NCBI GenBank assembly: GCA_903632075.3 | Contig: CAHIKZ030000130.1 | Coordinates: 52,501-116,500, forward strand | From: Acanthosepion pharaonis | Lineage: Eukaryota > Mollusca > Cephalopoda > Sepiida > Sepiidae | Direction: 5' to 3' | Length of the DNA: 64,000 nt | Part shown: positions 32,275 to 43,124 of the stretch, one piece after another | Layout of the letters: every line of letters starts with the position of its first letter | Numbering within the stretch: the first letter of the stretch is position 1 | Notes under the pieces: model-generated | Told to the model about the DNA's origin: nothing | Database searches by the model: none | The model's input: only the letters and a program-made list of their open reading frames with translations | Position numbers and translations under genes: made by a program

Positions 32275-32362
32275 TATTTCGGTGTGGCGGGGGGGGGGTC
32301 ATAAATTATTTCGGTGTGGGGGGGTCATAAATTATTTCGGTGGGGGTGGGGTCATATGCCCG
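32275..32362 (+). repeat. G-rich tandem repeat, about 28-bp period
   Basis: Three steps of TCATAAATTATTTCGGTGTG separated by runs of 6-10 G. The G runs could fold as G-quadruplexes. Confidence 0.8.
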
Positions 32363-32399
32363 CCTGAAAAAAACCTGTGTCTCCACCCCTGTTTTCAGA

Positions 32400-32880
32400 C
32401 TATTTTTGGCACCTTAGCCTGGTTGAAAAATTTTGTTGGGGTGACATTGTGTCACCCCTCCTGTGCTGGCAACCGGGGCGGTCCGCGGATGAGAAATGAC
32501 TCCTATCCAATATATAGAAGGAGAAAGCCAGAAGATGGAGGTCACATCGGCAAGATCATTGAGTAATATTGATGTTGTAGCATACCTACGGGCGATAATG
32601 TGTATGCCACCATTCCCATAAATGCAGTACGTGGTCTAGAGTTGGGGATTCGTCTCCAGCTGTGCTGGTCAAACTCTGCCTCCGGGCAGAGAGGATCTCC
32701 ACACGAGGCTCTGTCGACTCGAAAGACAGTCTCTCGTCTCGGGAAACAGCTACCCGACCCGGTTTTATACGGCGTCTACGGGGAATTTTTGACCGAGCCT
32801 ACTCGGATATCCCACGTTAAATTCGGCCTGATTGGGGGGTTGCGCTTTTCGTAATCCTTGGGATCTCACCAATATTTTTT
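32400..32880. other. GC-rich unclassified segment
   Basis: Markedly richer in G+C than its surroundings (GGGACAGCTACCCGACC-like text, several CG dinucleotides). GGTGACATTGTGTCACCCC at 32,439 resembles GTCACCCGGGGCGGTCTGCT at 31,121, so some repeat is shared. The reading frames show no family I can name. Confidence 0.4.
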
Positions 32881-32886
32881 TTCTTC

Positions 32887-32968
32887 TTGTAACGTATATA
32901 AATGCCTACATTTATTTATATATTATGTAACATATATAAATAAATGTCTGCATTTATATACGTTACAA
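32887..32968. repeat. Palindromic MITE-like hairpin, 36-bp arms
   Basis: Arms begin TTGTAACGTATATAAATGC, differ at two positions and surround a 10-bp centre. It has MITE form, but I see no clear target duplication. Confidence 0.7.
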
Positions 32969-33015
32969 AATTAAACTAAGCACAACTGACTACAAAAGGA
33001 TGAAACAGGCACCTC

Positions 33016-33096
33016 GGGGTGGTTTAATGGTTAGCAAGCTTGTCTCGCTCGAACACTTACGATTGAGTAGTGAGTTCGATCCTCACTGGCTGCCCC
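33016..33096 (+). repeat. tRNA-like sequence (tRNA pseudogene or SINE head)
   Basis: GGTTTAATGGTTAGCAAG fits a tRNA D-arm/A box and GTGAGTTCGATCCTCAC fits a T-arm/B box. The ends (GGGGTGG and CTGCCCC) pair only partly. The length of about 81 nt would need a class II variable arm. CCA is not encoded. I favour a tRNA-derived SINE head over a working tRNA gene. Confidence 0.55.
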
Positions 33097-33233
33097 TTAC
33101 TTTCTGTCCTGTGTCACATCTAAGCAACGCTTGGAAAATAACTAAAGGATGAAACTATATTTTCGCTGATTTTTTTTTACTTTCTTTTTTTTCGTCCAAA
33201 TCCGCGAATTGGTTTTTGCTCATGCTAAATCTA

Positions 33234-33235
<2 letters not shown>

Positions 33236-33316
<81 letters not shown>
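33236..33316. repeat. (CA)n(TA)n microsatellite
   Basis: CA run to about 33,273, then a TA run. Confidence 0.95.
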
Positions 33317-33320
<4 letters not shown>

Positions 33321-33955
33321 TTATCTCTAGTCGATACTAAAAACTGTCGCAAATTATTGTCAATTAATTTAAGATGGAATGACGTATTTCTAATTTGTAT
33401 TTACATTGTATTTATTTTCTAATTTAAATCGCATATGAACCATTATTGTACAATGTACATAATTAGGTTACAATTAAATTTTATGAATACTACTTTATGA
33501 AAAGTGAGATATAGTCCAGTGAGGGACCCCCGTATTATAAACATTTGCACCAGTCCTGAATGAAAATAAAATAAAATGTTGCAGATTTGTCATTTATTTG
33601 CATTGAAACTGAAAAAAAAAAACTGATTTGATAAAAACTGAATAATGCATAATTTTTTTTAATACTTTCGTCGGCAGCATTCAAAATCTCTGCATGACGT
33701 TGTTTGCTCACCACAAGATTTTAAATATAAAAATAAAATATTTAGAAATACAGAAAATGTTCAAATTAATCCTTAAAGATATGTTTTGTTTTGTGGTACA
33801 ACACTTTATGACTGCCATGAAAAGACACAAATTATTTTTTATTGCCACTCATGATGAAAAAGTAAAACTGAAAAACGGGCTAGGCTAACGGTAACCGGTT
33901 TCGAACCTCAATCAACAGAGCTAAAATGAGGTTTATAAATTAAATAGAAGTATCA

Positions 33956-34498
33956 CTAAAAAAAAGATGGACAATATGTTTCGGAGAAAAAAAATATATT
34001 GCTTGGATGGAAATTAGTTGGAGGCCCATTACGAAGTCCTTCTGTTTTACACAGAGAGGGCATCAACGATAAAATATAAATGGCCTCCAACATTTTCAAG
34101 AGGTAATTCAAGTGGGACTTGCTAAGAATGGTAAATAAGTCCACACTGAAACTAGTAGCACAATTATGGCTGTTTATTAGGTGTTCTGCGATGGAAGACC
34201 CATACGCATTGGTCAGAATATCTGAAGGAGTGTACTTAAGACTGCGGCTTTCGCTGGAACGTGTTGTTTTTTGAGTCGTTCTCCCTATGTAGTTCAAACC
34301 ACAACTACATTTAAAGGAATAAATTAAAGAACTATTATGATGTGGAGGAAGAACGTCCTTACACATGGACGGAAGGACAGGCTTGGCAGAGAAAACCACA
34401 CAAGACTTAGCGGCAAAGTAACAATGTCGAACTGTTACAGAAACCTGCTTAACGTATCTATCACTGATATTACCCAGCCAAGTAAGGCGTAGGTACAT
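33956..34498 (-). pseudogene. Penelope-like element GIY-YIG endonuclease fragment
   Basis: A 180-codon open frame: RLTWLGNISDRYVKQVSVTV, a KDVLPPHHNSSLIYSFKCSC segment, then GLNYIGRTTQKTTRSSE, SSIAEHLINSHNC and LKMLEAIYILSLMPSLC. IYSFKC...NYIGRT is the GIY-YIG motif with the downstream Arg region. The surrounding WLG...KQ and C-terminal EAIYI...P.LC are typical of PLE endonucleases. It lacks the reverse transcriptase, so it is a 5'-truncated relic even though the frame is open. It differs from the GIY-YIG at 62.05 kb, so two PLE lineages are present. Confidence 0.85.
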
Positions 34499-34610
34499 AG
34501 GGTATCTTTGTACTATAGCAGGGTTTAAGGGTTATAAATTACCCCTTAAACGGCGTGTAAAGATTTGACAAACGTTCAGACAAAACGAGTAATAAAGAAG
34601 AAAATGAATA

Positions 34611-34680
34611 AACTTTTCCGCAGACCTGAATCAATTGCTCGGTCTGCTGCTAGGAAAGTTGGTTCAATGACCGAATAAGC
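34611..34680 (+). pseudogene. LINE fragment
   Basis: RRPESIARSAARKVGSMTE then a stop. It aligns with SIASSTARKVGSL of the LINE at 30.44 kb. Only about 20 residues are left. Confidence 0.5.
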
Positions 34681-35109
34681 ACATGGTGAGTTCTACGACA
34701 ATAAAATATCCGGGGAAATTCCCCTATCGCGTCGTTAAATATTTGAGCTTAACCTTAAGGACTCTGTCTGTAGGTGACCCCATTTTTAAAAGAAAATGTT
34801 TGTACAGCTACTGCATGCATCTCTGATCAGCAGACAATAGTGTGATTGAATTTTTCGCTAGTGTAGCCATATCCTACTATGGCAACAAGAAAACGACTAA
34901 CTGAAAATCCAACATGATGCTACTGGAGTTGTGCAGCCACTTATACTCAACGGATGAGGATGAAATTCTTATGAATATCGCAGAGTGCTAAAGGTTAACA
35001 ACTTTAACAAAATATTGCAACAACAATCAGAAATGTGAATGCTGGTCGTTATTTTAAGAAGTGGGTACAAATGAAAAGATTTGAAACGGACAACTTTTTC
35101 CATTTCACT

Positions 35110-35365
35110 AAAACGGCCGTTAATCTTCTTTTTTTTTTCTTTCTTTCTCTCATTAAAATCAAGTCATGTCTTTTCTCCTCTTTTCACTCAATTAAAACTG
35201 AATAGTCCATTATTTACGAGGTATTGGCAGAAGACGTTAAACACTTCTATCTTCTCTTCTTTCTTTCTTTCTTTCTTTCTTTCATTTTTTCACTGATATC
35301 AAGTGTTGTCTTTTCTTCTCTTTCCACTCAATCAAAACTGAATAGTCCATTATTTATGAGTTTGT
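35110..35365. repeat. Duplicated block with CTTT microsatellite
   Basis: Two copies about 125 bp apart of TTTTCACTCAATTAAAACTG, followed by AATAGTCCATTATTTA(C/T)GAG, each preceded by a pyrimidine tract with CTTT steps. Confidence 0.75.
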
Positions 35366-35369
35366 AATT

Positions 35370-35565
35370 CCATTTTTCTTACAACTTCCTCATTACTTAC
35401 ATGCTCTGTCCATGGTATTCCCAGCATCTTTCTGTCAAACTTAATCTCTGTTGCCTCCGCTCTTCTCTTCATCTGTGAAGAGATTATTGCCCAGTATTCA
35501 CCGCCATTTAGGAGGACTGATATTGCATAGCATTTCAGCCCCCAAACTTTGTAAAGAGCATGATT
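35370..35565 (-). pseudogene. RTE/L2-type LINE C-terminal fragment
   Basis: Reads CYAISVLLNGGEYWAIISSQ (with a slip), MKRRAEATEIKFDRKMLGIP and WTEHVSNEEVVRKMEL. This is the well-known segment MKRRLEA.EM.F.RRMLRIPWT..VSNEEVL..M in LINEs of this type. It is isolated and frameshifted. Confidence 0.75.
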
Positions 35566-36594
35566 TTTTTTTTATTTACAAAATAAAAAAAATGCTAGGA
35601 AGGAGTATTTCGTTTTATTTTGTAAATAATCATGATCTTTTCAAAGTTCGTGCAAACTTTGCGTATTAATTATTTGTTTTATTTTTAATTTAAATGAAAA
35701 GCTTTATTTTATTATTTTATTATTATTTAAAAAGAAAGATTTACAATGAAAAAAAATATTCGAAAAAAAATGACAACACTTGTCATCGCTTTACGACATA
35801 ACTTAAATGCGCAATACTTTTTGACGAGTAAGTTCAGTTTTAAGAGTAGTAAAAGGGCCCTTAATTAAGCCTCCGCGCGCAAAATCTTCTGCACTGAATG
35901 TAGTTAAACAAGGCCAGTAATGGCCGACGGCTGAATGTGACTGTGTTCGAAATTTTATTGTCGATAACTCCAAAACGGTAGGTTTTACCAAAATTTAATT
36001 GTTATTTCGAGTTCAGTATGTACATTTACAATATGACGATTTGGGAAAATTTTAAAAGATATTTAGCGCACGGGCGTTAAAAAGCAAATTTACCTTTTTG
36101 TTCCACATTCACTCATTAATAAATAAGTAATGTTTGAATCAGATTATTCTCTGATTTCTGGCATTTTTTTTTTTTTTTTTTGTAAAAACACCAGATAGTA
36201 ACAGTGTCACATTTCGGAAAAGCCGCTTCGTAGCTCCGCATTTTCAAAATTCTACTTTAAAAAATTAATCTTAGCATAACGTGTTTGTCGTATTTTTAAT
36301 TAAATTTTAAATGTTTCTAAAATTAATTAATGAATTATAAACAGCATATTTTAATTTGACATTGATGATATAAGCAGTGAGTAAAAAAAAGTATTCAATG
36401 CGGACCTCGGGTCAGGCAAATTCCGGTTTTTAATAGCCATTTATTCGTCACAGTAAATCCTTACGGAGTATGTCTAACGATGTCCTCGTCACAAAACTTC
36501 ATTTTTAAAGCATTAAACCAATTTGATGCTGCTGCCCAGTCCTGGAAATTTTTTAAAAAAATCAACCCAAATTTAATTGCCAAGGTAGGTATTT

Positions 36595-36720
36595 GTTTAT
36601 CTCTACGGCATTTAAAAAAAAAATAGAGCATAGTCTGATGAAAAAGACGCCAAAGTTTATGAAAACAACATTTTATCGTCAAAATGCTTATGTTTTTATG
36701 AAGAGGATAGACTAAATTTT
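36595..36720 (+). repeat. Inverted partner of 38,480-38,640
   Basis: GAGCATAGTCTGATGAAAAAGAC, then a block with TTATGAAAACAA, reads again on the opposite strand at 38.48-38.64 kb. A longer, older inverted relation links 36.85-37.33 kb with 40.34-40.75 kb (TTAATTTGGAAAATCTTG, TAATTGTCA). Confidence 0.55.
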
Positions 36721-37329
36721 TTTTTAATTATTTTAAAAAATTTTTCCATCTTTTAGAATATTCTAAATTTTGATTTAAAAAAACCTTGTTTCTCTTTGTT
36801 GCAACAAAGAGTAGTAAATAACATAGATAATTTTTAGCGCGTTTTTTTGTATTACACACATTAATTTGGAAAATCTTGCAAAAATAAAAATAATTGTCAG
36901 ATGTTAGTTAATGAAACTTTCAGAAACTATTCACACATGATCGAAATTATTATAAATATGTTTTTTTTTATTAAAGTCATGGCAGCAATATTTTTTTTAT
37001 ATTTATTAACACCCCCATAACTAATTTTATGAAAAACTCTAGAAATTCGTACCATTGGTTTTTAGTGATTACATTAGTTAAAAACACAAGGCTTTGAAGA
37101 ATGTAAATCATGTTTTTTTGTTTTTTTAATTTGGCCAACGTACCTGAAAATCAGCTCTGAATTGTAACATACAAAACTCAATAAAAACAAATATATTATT
37201 TAATTTCAAATGCTTTTATTAGTTTTATTTGTTTTTATTTGTTCTTATGAATATGGACAATATTTTCTGAAAGCAAAAAATTTTTTCAATGAAAATTGAA
37301 TTTTTAATACAATTATTTCTTATTTCTTT

Positions 37330-38470
37330 AATTTTAAAAAGATTTTTTTAAATTTTTTAAATTGAATTTTAAAAAATATTTTAACTTTCATTAAAAGCAC
37401 CATCAACCTTTGAAAATATCCGTGTGAGATTGTCATTGTCTAGCGTATTGAAAAACTTTTCATTTGGACTAATCAGATTAGCCAACGTAATTAATTTATG
37501 TAATTTTTGTGTTTATAGTCGGGCACTAATTATCAAGTACGGAAGACCAACCAGAATACAATTTAGTTGCATTATTTGAGTTCAGCATTGTTCTCCGCTG
37601 TTAAAGGCCTTTACTTTTTGCGAAACATGTATGGAGAAGTTAATTTGAGTTTTCAATTTCAACTGAGAAGGGTACCTACAAGTAACAGTATCATCTTATG
37701 AAATTTAACTACTGCTAAACTTTAATTTATATGATCTTATTTTTTTAATCTCAGTTATGACATTTTTGCATAAATGAAATATCAAAATTAATAATAAAAT
37801 GAATGGAAATACAAATAACACAGTAAAATGTAATAAATGTACATAAAATTATAGTATTTTATGTACACTTCTGATAAAATTTCATAAGAAAGGTACCTAT
37901 AAATTAATTAGATACCTTTTTCTTATGAAATTTAATCCCACTATTAAGTCTTATTTTTTAATTTCTTTATATTTTCCATAAAGCATCGTAAACGTAAAAA
38001 TGAAAGCTAAGTACAAAAAAAAAAGATTAAAAAATTAGAGCGCTGAAAGTTTTCCTTAAAAGTAACAAGGTAAATAATTTGTTCGCTTAAATAATTTCAC
38101 TTCCTTCCATCCGTAGAAAGAATTATCCTCCCGTAAGTTATCTAAACATCATAAATGTGCCTTTCGTCAATCGTCAAGCGATGCGAAAGGTTATGACCTG
38201 TTTTGTTTTATTTTCAAATTACATTTTTTCGGCACAGAAGCTAAGTTAAGCTTGGTTCAAAATATTTTAAATAAACAGTATAATTTCTGTTTTTATTAAA
38301 ATCAGTTTTGAAAAAATGATAATTGATTTTTTAAAAGAATATCAAAAGTCAGATTTTAATCTTTTTTTTATCAAATCGAAAAAAATGATTGAAAATGATT
38401 GATTATCTGTATTTTTTTTTTTTTTGGACAAAAAAAAAAACAATATTTCTAACAAAAATTTCAGATGTGC
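37330..38470. other. AT-rich non-coding stretch
   Basis: Only a small stem-loop (about 37,868-37,930, TTTCATAAGAAAGGTACC facing TACCTTTTTCTTATGAAA) stands out. No protein. Confidence 0.55.
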
Positions 38471-38628
38471 TAGGAACGATTAAAAAATGTAAAAAAATAC
38501 CCCCAAAATACTTTGATCTTTCCTCTTTAATAATAATATGAACATGAGACGATAAAATTTTGTTTTCATAAGCTTTGGTGTCTTTTTCATCAGACTATGC
38601 TCTATTTTTTGCGATGCCGTAGAGGTAC

Positions 38629-38630
<2 letters not shown>

Positions 38631-38678
<48 letters not shown>
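38631..38678. repeat. (TA)n microsatellite
   Basis: Long TA run; another at 38,878-38,932. Confidence 0.95.
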
Positions 38679-38680
<2 letters not shown>

Positions 38681-38874
38681 TTCATTTTCTCCGGCAAAAG
38701 ACTCATTACTGTAGTTTACTGCTAGCAGCAAGCAGAAATATTTCTCCTCCCAATGATGGCCATTTTGGTCGAAACTAGTCGAGGAATCTAAATGAAATAA
38801 TAATAAAAGAAACAAAAGAATATTAATCTACAACCCAGTGTGTCTAAAGATTTTAATTTTTTATTGTTCAAAAT

Positions 38875-38936
<62 letters not shown>

Positions 38937-38963
38937 TAACAAGTATCTGCAAAAAAAAAAATA

Positions 38964-39100
38964 CAGTGTTACCCGGATATAAGAGAGATTTTCTCTGGTC
39001 CCAAAGTGTTCCCATACTTACCTAAACAAAATAGACCAAACCCGGATATAAGAGACTTCTTCTCCGGTCCCGACAACTCTCTTATATCTGGGTTACACTG
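38964..39100. mobile_element. pogo/Tigger-like MITE, unit B copy
   Basis: 137 bp, ends CAGTGTTACCCGGATATAAG and CTTATATCTGGGTTACACTG, flanked by TA (38,962-38,963 and 39,101-39,102). The CAGTG(T/C)AACC...CTTATAT terminal form and TA duplication are those of pogo/Tigger-type DNA transposons. A second internal CCCGGATATAAGAGA is present. Non-coding. Confidence 0.8.
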
Positions 39101-39409
39101 TATGTAGGAAAATAAAGATAAACACAACTAACGATGGATCGGAAAACCGTGCTTTCAAGATACGAAAACTGACTGAACAGGAGATAAAATTAGATTAATA
39201 TCGTAATTAATTTCCGATACTGAATTGTAATCAGTCAAAGCGAGATATCGGAATTATTCCTTTTCTGTACATCCATATAATCAAACAGCTGCTAAAAAGA
39301 AAAGCAAAATTTCTTTTGAAAAAAAAAAAAAAATGTTCATAACATTTTTAAAACTCTCCATTTTTTTAATCTTCAATCATGCTCTTTTTTTTTATTATTT
39401 AATAAAAAT

Positions 39410-40090
39410 AGGTACCTCCACTAATTCGGTATACGTAAGGTTTAAAAATTAATTTTTAAAAATGAAAAACTTTTTTTGAAGCTTTCATTTTAGCTTTAAT
39501 TGAAAGCTAAAGGATTTTAAAATTTACTATTTCCAATCAGCAAAATACTCTGTGATGTATTTCAATTAGAAATTACGTTGATCGAAATTTTTTTTTTTTT
39601 TTTTTTTTATTAAAATTGATCAAAACGGACATTTGTGGCTATTGGGTAATATAAGTAAAGGGGACTATAAGGGTATTATTTTCTGTTAAAGAGCTCTTAT
39701 AATGTCAAAAACCATATTTAGAAGGTTCAAAACAGGTTTTCTATGCTCTAACTATGAAAATATTCAATTTATAAATAAAGAATCCTACTTTGCAGAAATT
39801 CATTTATCGTGGTGGGATCTGGAACTGATTAACAATGATGTCAAAAAGAGATAAGGAAAATTAGCAAATTTATAGTTAAATCAATCTTATTTGAAACAAG
39901 TATTACTTATAGAATGATTTCTTAACCACAGGATCTTGTTTTTCTTACACGTTAATCGATTTAATTAAATTTGATTGACAGCTGAACATATTCACAGTTC
40001 AGTATGGTGGAGCAGCCGAAAAAAAATTTTTTCTCAGTAAGTGGAGGGGACAAACTTTAAACTCATGACATTTTAATAATAGACTTATCA
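39410..40090. repeat. Dispersed AT-rich repeat shared with 16.26-16.70 kb
   Basis: Same order of blocks as 16.26-16.70 kb (GTACCTCCACTA, the AGCAAAATACT block). No coding content. Confidence 0.5.
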
Positions 40091-40092
40091 AT

Positions 40093-41460
40093 TTGTACAT
40101 CCATACCTCAGAAATTCTGCACATAATCACATGTACAAAAACAAATAGAAATTCTTTTAAAAATATTGGGTCTTCAGATTGTAAAAAGCGTTACAAAATA
40201 TGATTAGTAAATATAGTTTTACTTAATTCTTAGGAAATGTTGCTATTATCTCAATGAAAATGAATTTTAAAAGATTTAAAAACTTTATAAATTATTCAAT
40301 TTAAGATTGTAAAATAAATGAAAACAAATCTTGTAAAAAGTCATTTTTCATTGAAAATTTATTTTCTTCTGACAATATTTTCTTCACTATATATATTATA
40401 AAAGCAATTAAAAGCTGTAATTAAATAATGTCTTAGTTTTATCACATTTTTTATTTTCGATTTTGAACAGATTTTATTTTTCAGTAAGAGTAAGTCCAAT
40501 TTTGCAAAAAAAAAATTCAATAAAATTCTTCGAAGAATTTTGCTTTTAACTAATGCAGTTACTAAAAATTATCTCAAATTTCTCAAGTTTTCATAGAATT
40601 CAGTTAGGGCTGAAATATGTAAAAAAGAAAAAAAAAACTAATTTTACCAAGATTTTCTAATAAAAAAATTTTTTAAATAATTTTGTTCATTTCGTGAGGT
40701 CCTGAAAATTTTAAATTTGACAATTATTTGACTTTTACAAGAATTTCCAAATTAATGTTTTTGACATCACAGAAAAAAAAGACAAAAATTTCCTATGCTA
40801 AAAATTAGTAAAGCTGCTGCAACAAAAAAAAACGTTCTTTGACGAGAATTTCAAATGTTCTAAAAAGGAGTAAAAAATGTAATTAAATAATCAAAATACT
40901 TTTAACCTTTCTCTTAATAATAACGACTTTGAAGATAATATGTTTTTATTATGTTTGAAGCATGGTTTCATCATGGTATACTGATTTTTTAGCATTTTCG
41001 TAGTGGTAAAAGAAACTGATAAACAGCAATGGGTATGAATTTCAAAATTCAAAATGTACCTGCACATAAAAATCAGTTTTTATACAGAAAGTGAGAAAGA
41101 AGAATAAACACCCTAATGAACACTAATCACTTTTTTTGGAAAGGTGAGTTTTTTAGCTTTATTACATCACGACTTGTTCCAAATTTGTCAGAAGATTCCG
41201 TTTTCCCCAGAATCAGTTATTGATACACTAATGTATTTGTACTAGTGTCCTCATCTTGGTTGTTATTGTTACATTTTGGCTATAAAGCCTAGTGGTATGC
41301 TTCAGGTGTCTGTCATATTTTGTAATCTTTCAGGATGTTTCAAAGTAAACACTTTATTTACTCAATGGGGATAGATTTTTCACATTCCACTACATTAGAA
41401 ATCTTGTATCAGTGAATTTATCTATGCGATATTGGTTGGCTCTTACACCAAATAAGTATA
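40093..41460 (+). repeat. Segment repeated directly at 62.83-64.0 kb
   Basis: From TTTGTACATCCATACCTCAG to the PLE relic that reads GATGTTTCAAAGTAAACACT, this is closely matched by the last 1.17 kb of the window in the same orientation. It shows that another copy of unit B starts at the right edge. Confidence 0.85.
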
Positions 41461-41974
41461 TATCTATTGGTATCAATATATATTCACTTCTATTTTACAC
41501 TGTGGTGTAAGAATTAAAATTTCTTTTTGCATTTTGATTGTTTTTCATAAGCTGTTGTCTGAAGTGAAGCTGGTTAATTGATATCCTCATCTTTAGTTAG
41601 AGTTTTATAGAACAAAAATCACAATACATAGGTAAGCATTGGTCTAATATAAAACAAATGTAAATAGCTAGACAATTTATTTTAATAGAGTTCAGCCAAT
41701 ACAAGTCTTAGGAATCACTCAAGGTAGAGTTTTACTGAATAATGTGTGGGAAATGAATGTAAGTGTAAAAGGACAAATAGATTTTTGCAAAAAGTTCACT
41801 CACTTGCAGCCATCCCAAGGTCAGTTTGTCACTATCCCATGGCGGAAAAAACTAGCAGTTCTTCAAGAAGTCTTTGGCTTTTAAGGTATATTGCTATTTT
41901 CTTCTGTACTGTGAGAGAAGATAGCAAGAAATGAAGATTCTGAGGATAAGAAGGATAGATAATGATTGACCCAT

Positions 41975-42217
41975 TTACTTGATGAAGTTAAGATTGTTGC
42001 CTCTCTGAACAACAATGGGAGAGCCTGTTTTACAAAGGAGCAGTTCTTGGTAAAAAGTTGTCTGAATGGAACAAAAGGAATAAGGAGAAAACACAGTTGA
42101 CTTGACTATGTGTGCAATAGTATGGCATGTCCTCACTGTAAATGTTTGAACTGGTGTAACTAAATAACAAAGTTCATCCAAACATTCAGCATGGAAATAG
42201 TGATAGGCTTGCAACAT
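41975..42217 (-). pseudogene. CR1/Jockey-type LINE C-terminus relic, unit B copy
   Basis: LQAYHYFHAECLDELCYLVT, then FTVRTCHTIAHIVKST and SPYSFCS, followed by a frame change. Sister of 19.86 and 58.67 kb, at the same place upstream of the ZNF gene. Confidence 0.75.
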
Positions 42218-42399
42218 TATAAGTCATTCATTTTTGGTCTAATCTAACTCTTGTAAAGGTAAAAGCATAGTGGAAGGAGTCAGGTAATTACTGAAACATT
42301 AGAATGAGCCAACCATTTTCCAAGATCTTTAACAATGGATTGTATATATATATATATATAAATTTCACTTGAGATCTGGTATGAAATTGAGATCCAATA

Positions 42400-42800
42400 G
42401 AGGCTCAGTTTACACTAGAGTAAAAAAGGAAGACATGGATCCAGTTTTACACTAATAAGGAACTAACAGCTACAGTTTACACTAAATTTAAAAAAGAACA
42501 TGTGGGTCTTGTGTTATTCGAATAAGAGTGAAAATTGCAGACATTGTTTCGGTTTACACAAGAGTAGAGAAGGTAGACATTGATTCAGTTTTAGTATCCG
42601 TCAGAAGGTGGCTTCTTTTCAGATTTTCCACTAAGAAGGTGGTTTCCTGCAGGAGATGGAATTGGTGTATTCTCAGACCTACTGGCAGGGCAGCAACCAT
42701 GATGATGTAACTTCTTTCAGTGTTCATGTGTAATGAATCATCCAAACTCAAAAATTGTTCAAAATTAACCAAATCATTCCATACACCATTATATTGACCT
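42400..42800. other. Region upstream of ZNF-B shared with ZNF-C but absent from ZNF-A
   Basis: Contains GGAGATGGAATTGGTGTATT and GGCAGGGCAGCAACCATG. A minus-strand frame of about 70-80 codons is open here and at 59,541-59,795, but the peptide differences are mostly amino-acid changing, which argues against a conserved protein. It could hold the promoter or a first non-coding exon of ZNF-B/C; that is inference from position only. Confidence 0.35.
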
Positions 42801-43063
42801 GTGTAAAGTATTATATCAATTATCTAAATTACATTATCTATATTATAATCTTAATATATAATTTTATGTTTTCCTTTTCTTTTTCTCTCCATGTTTTTTT
42901 TTTTTCAGATTTTTTTAGTGCATCCACTTATAAACAAAATCATGTATATTTTTAGTGTGTGAAACTGGTATATTTTTATGGTTAATAACATTTCTGATAG
43001 AACTACAAATGTTTCTTTCTACTTTTCCTTGTGATAAAGAGAATAATATTCAAGTTTTCTACT

Positions 43064-43075
43064 TTCATATTCCAG
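43064..43075 (+). promoter_or_regulatory. Candidate 3' splice site in the ZNF-B 5' UTR
   Basis: TTTCATATTCCAG ends 49 bp before the ATG and is preserved in ZNF-A and ZNF-C. A pyrimidine-rich tract lies further upstream (TTTCTTTCTAC). It suggests an upstream non-coding exon. Confidence 0.4.
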
Positions 43076-43124
43076 AATGAACTTGCTGTTTGGGGAAAGG
43101 ACATTGTAGAAAAAGCAAAGAACC

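Noticed and set aside
33016..33096. Functional tRNA gene
   Set aside because: Acceptor ends do not pair fully and the length needs an odd variable arm; a tRNA-derived SINE head is likelier.
42554..42772. Minus-strand frame of 72-84 codons conserved upstream of ZNF-B and ZNF-C
   Set aside because: Differences between copies mostly change the amino acid and the frame ends differ, so coding is not supported; kept only as a possible regulatory region.
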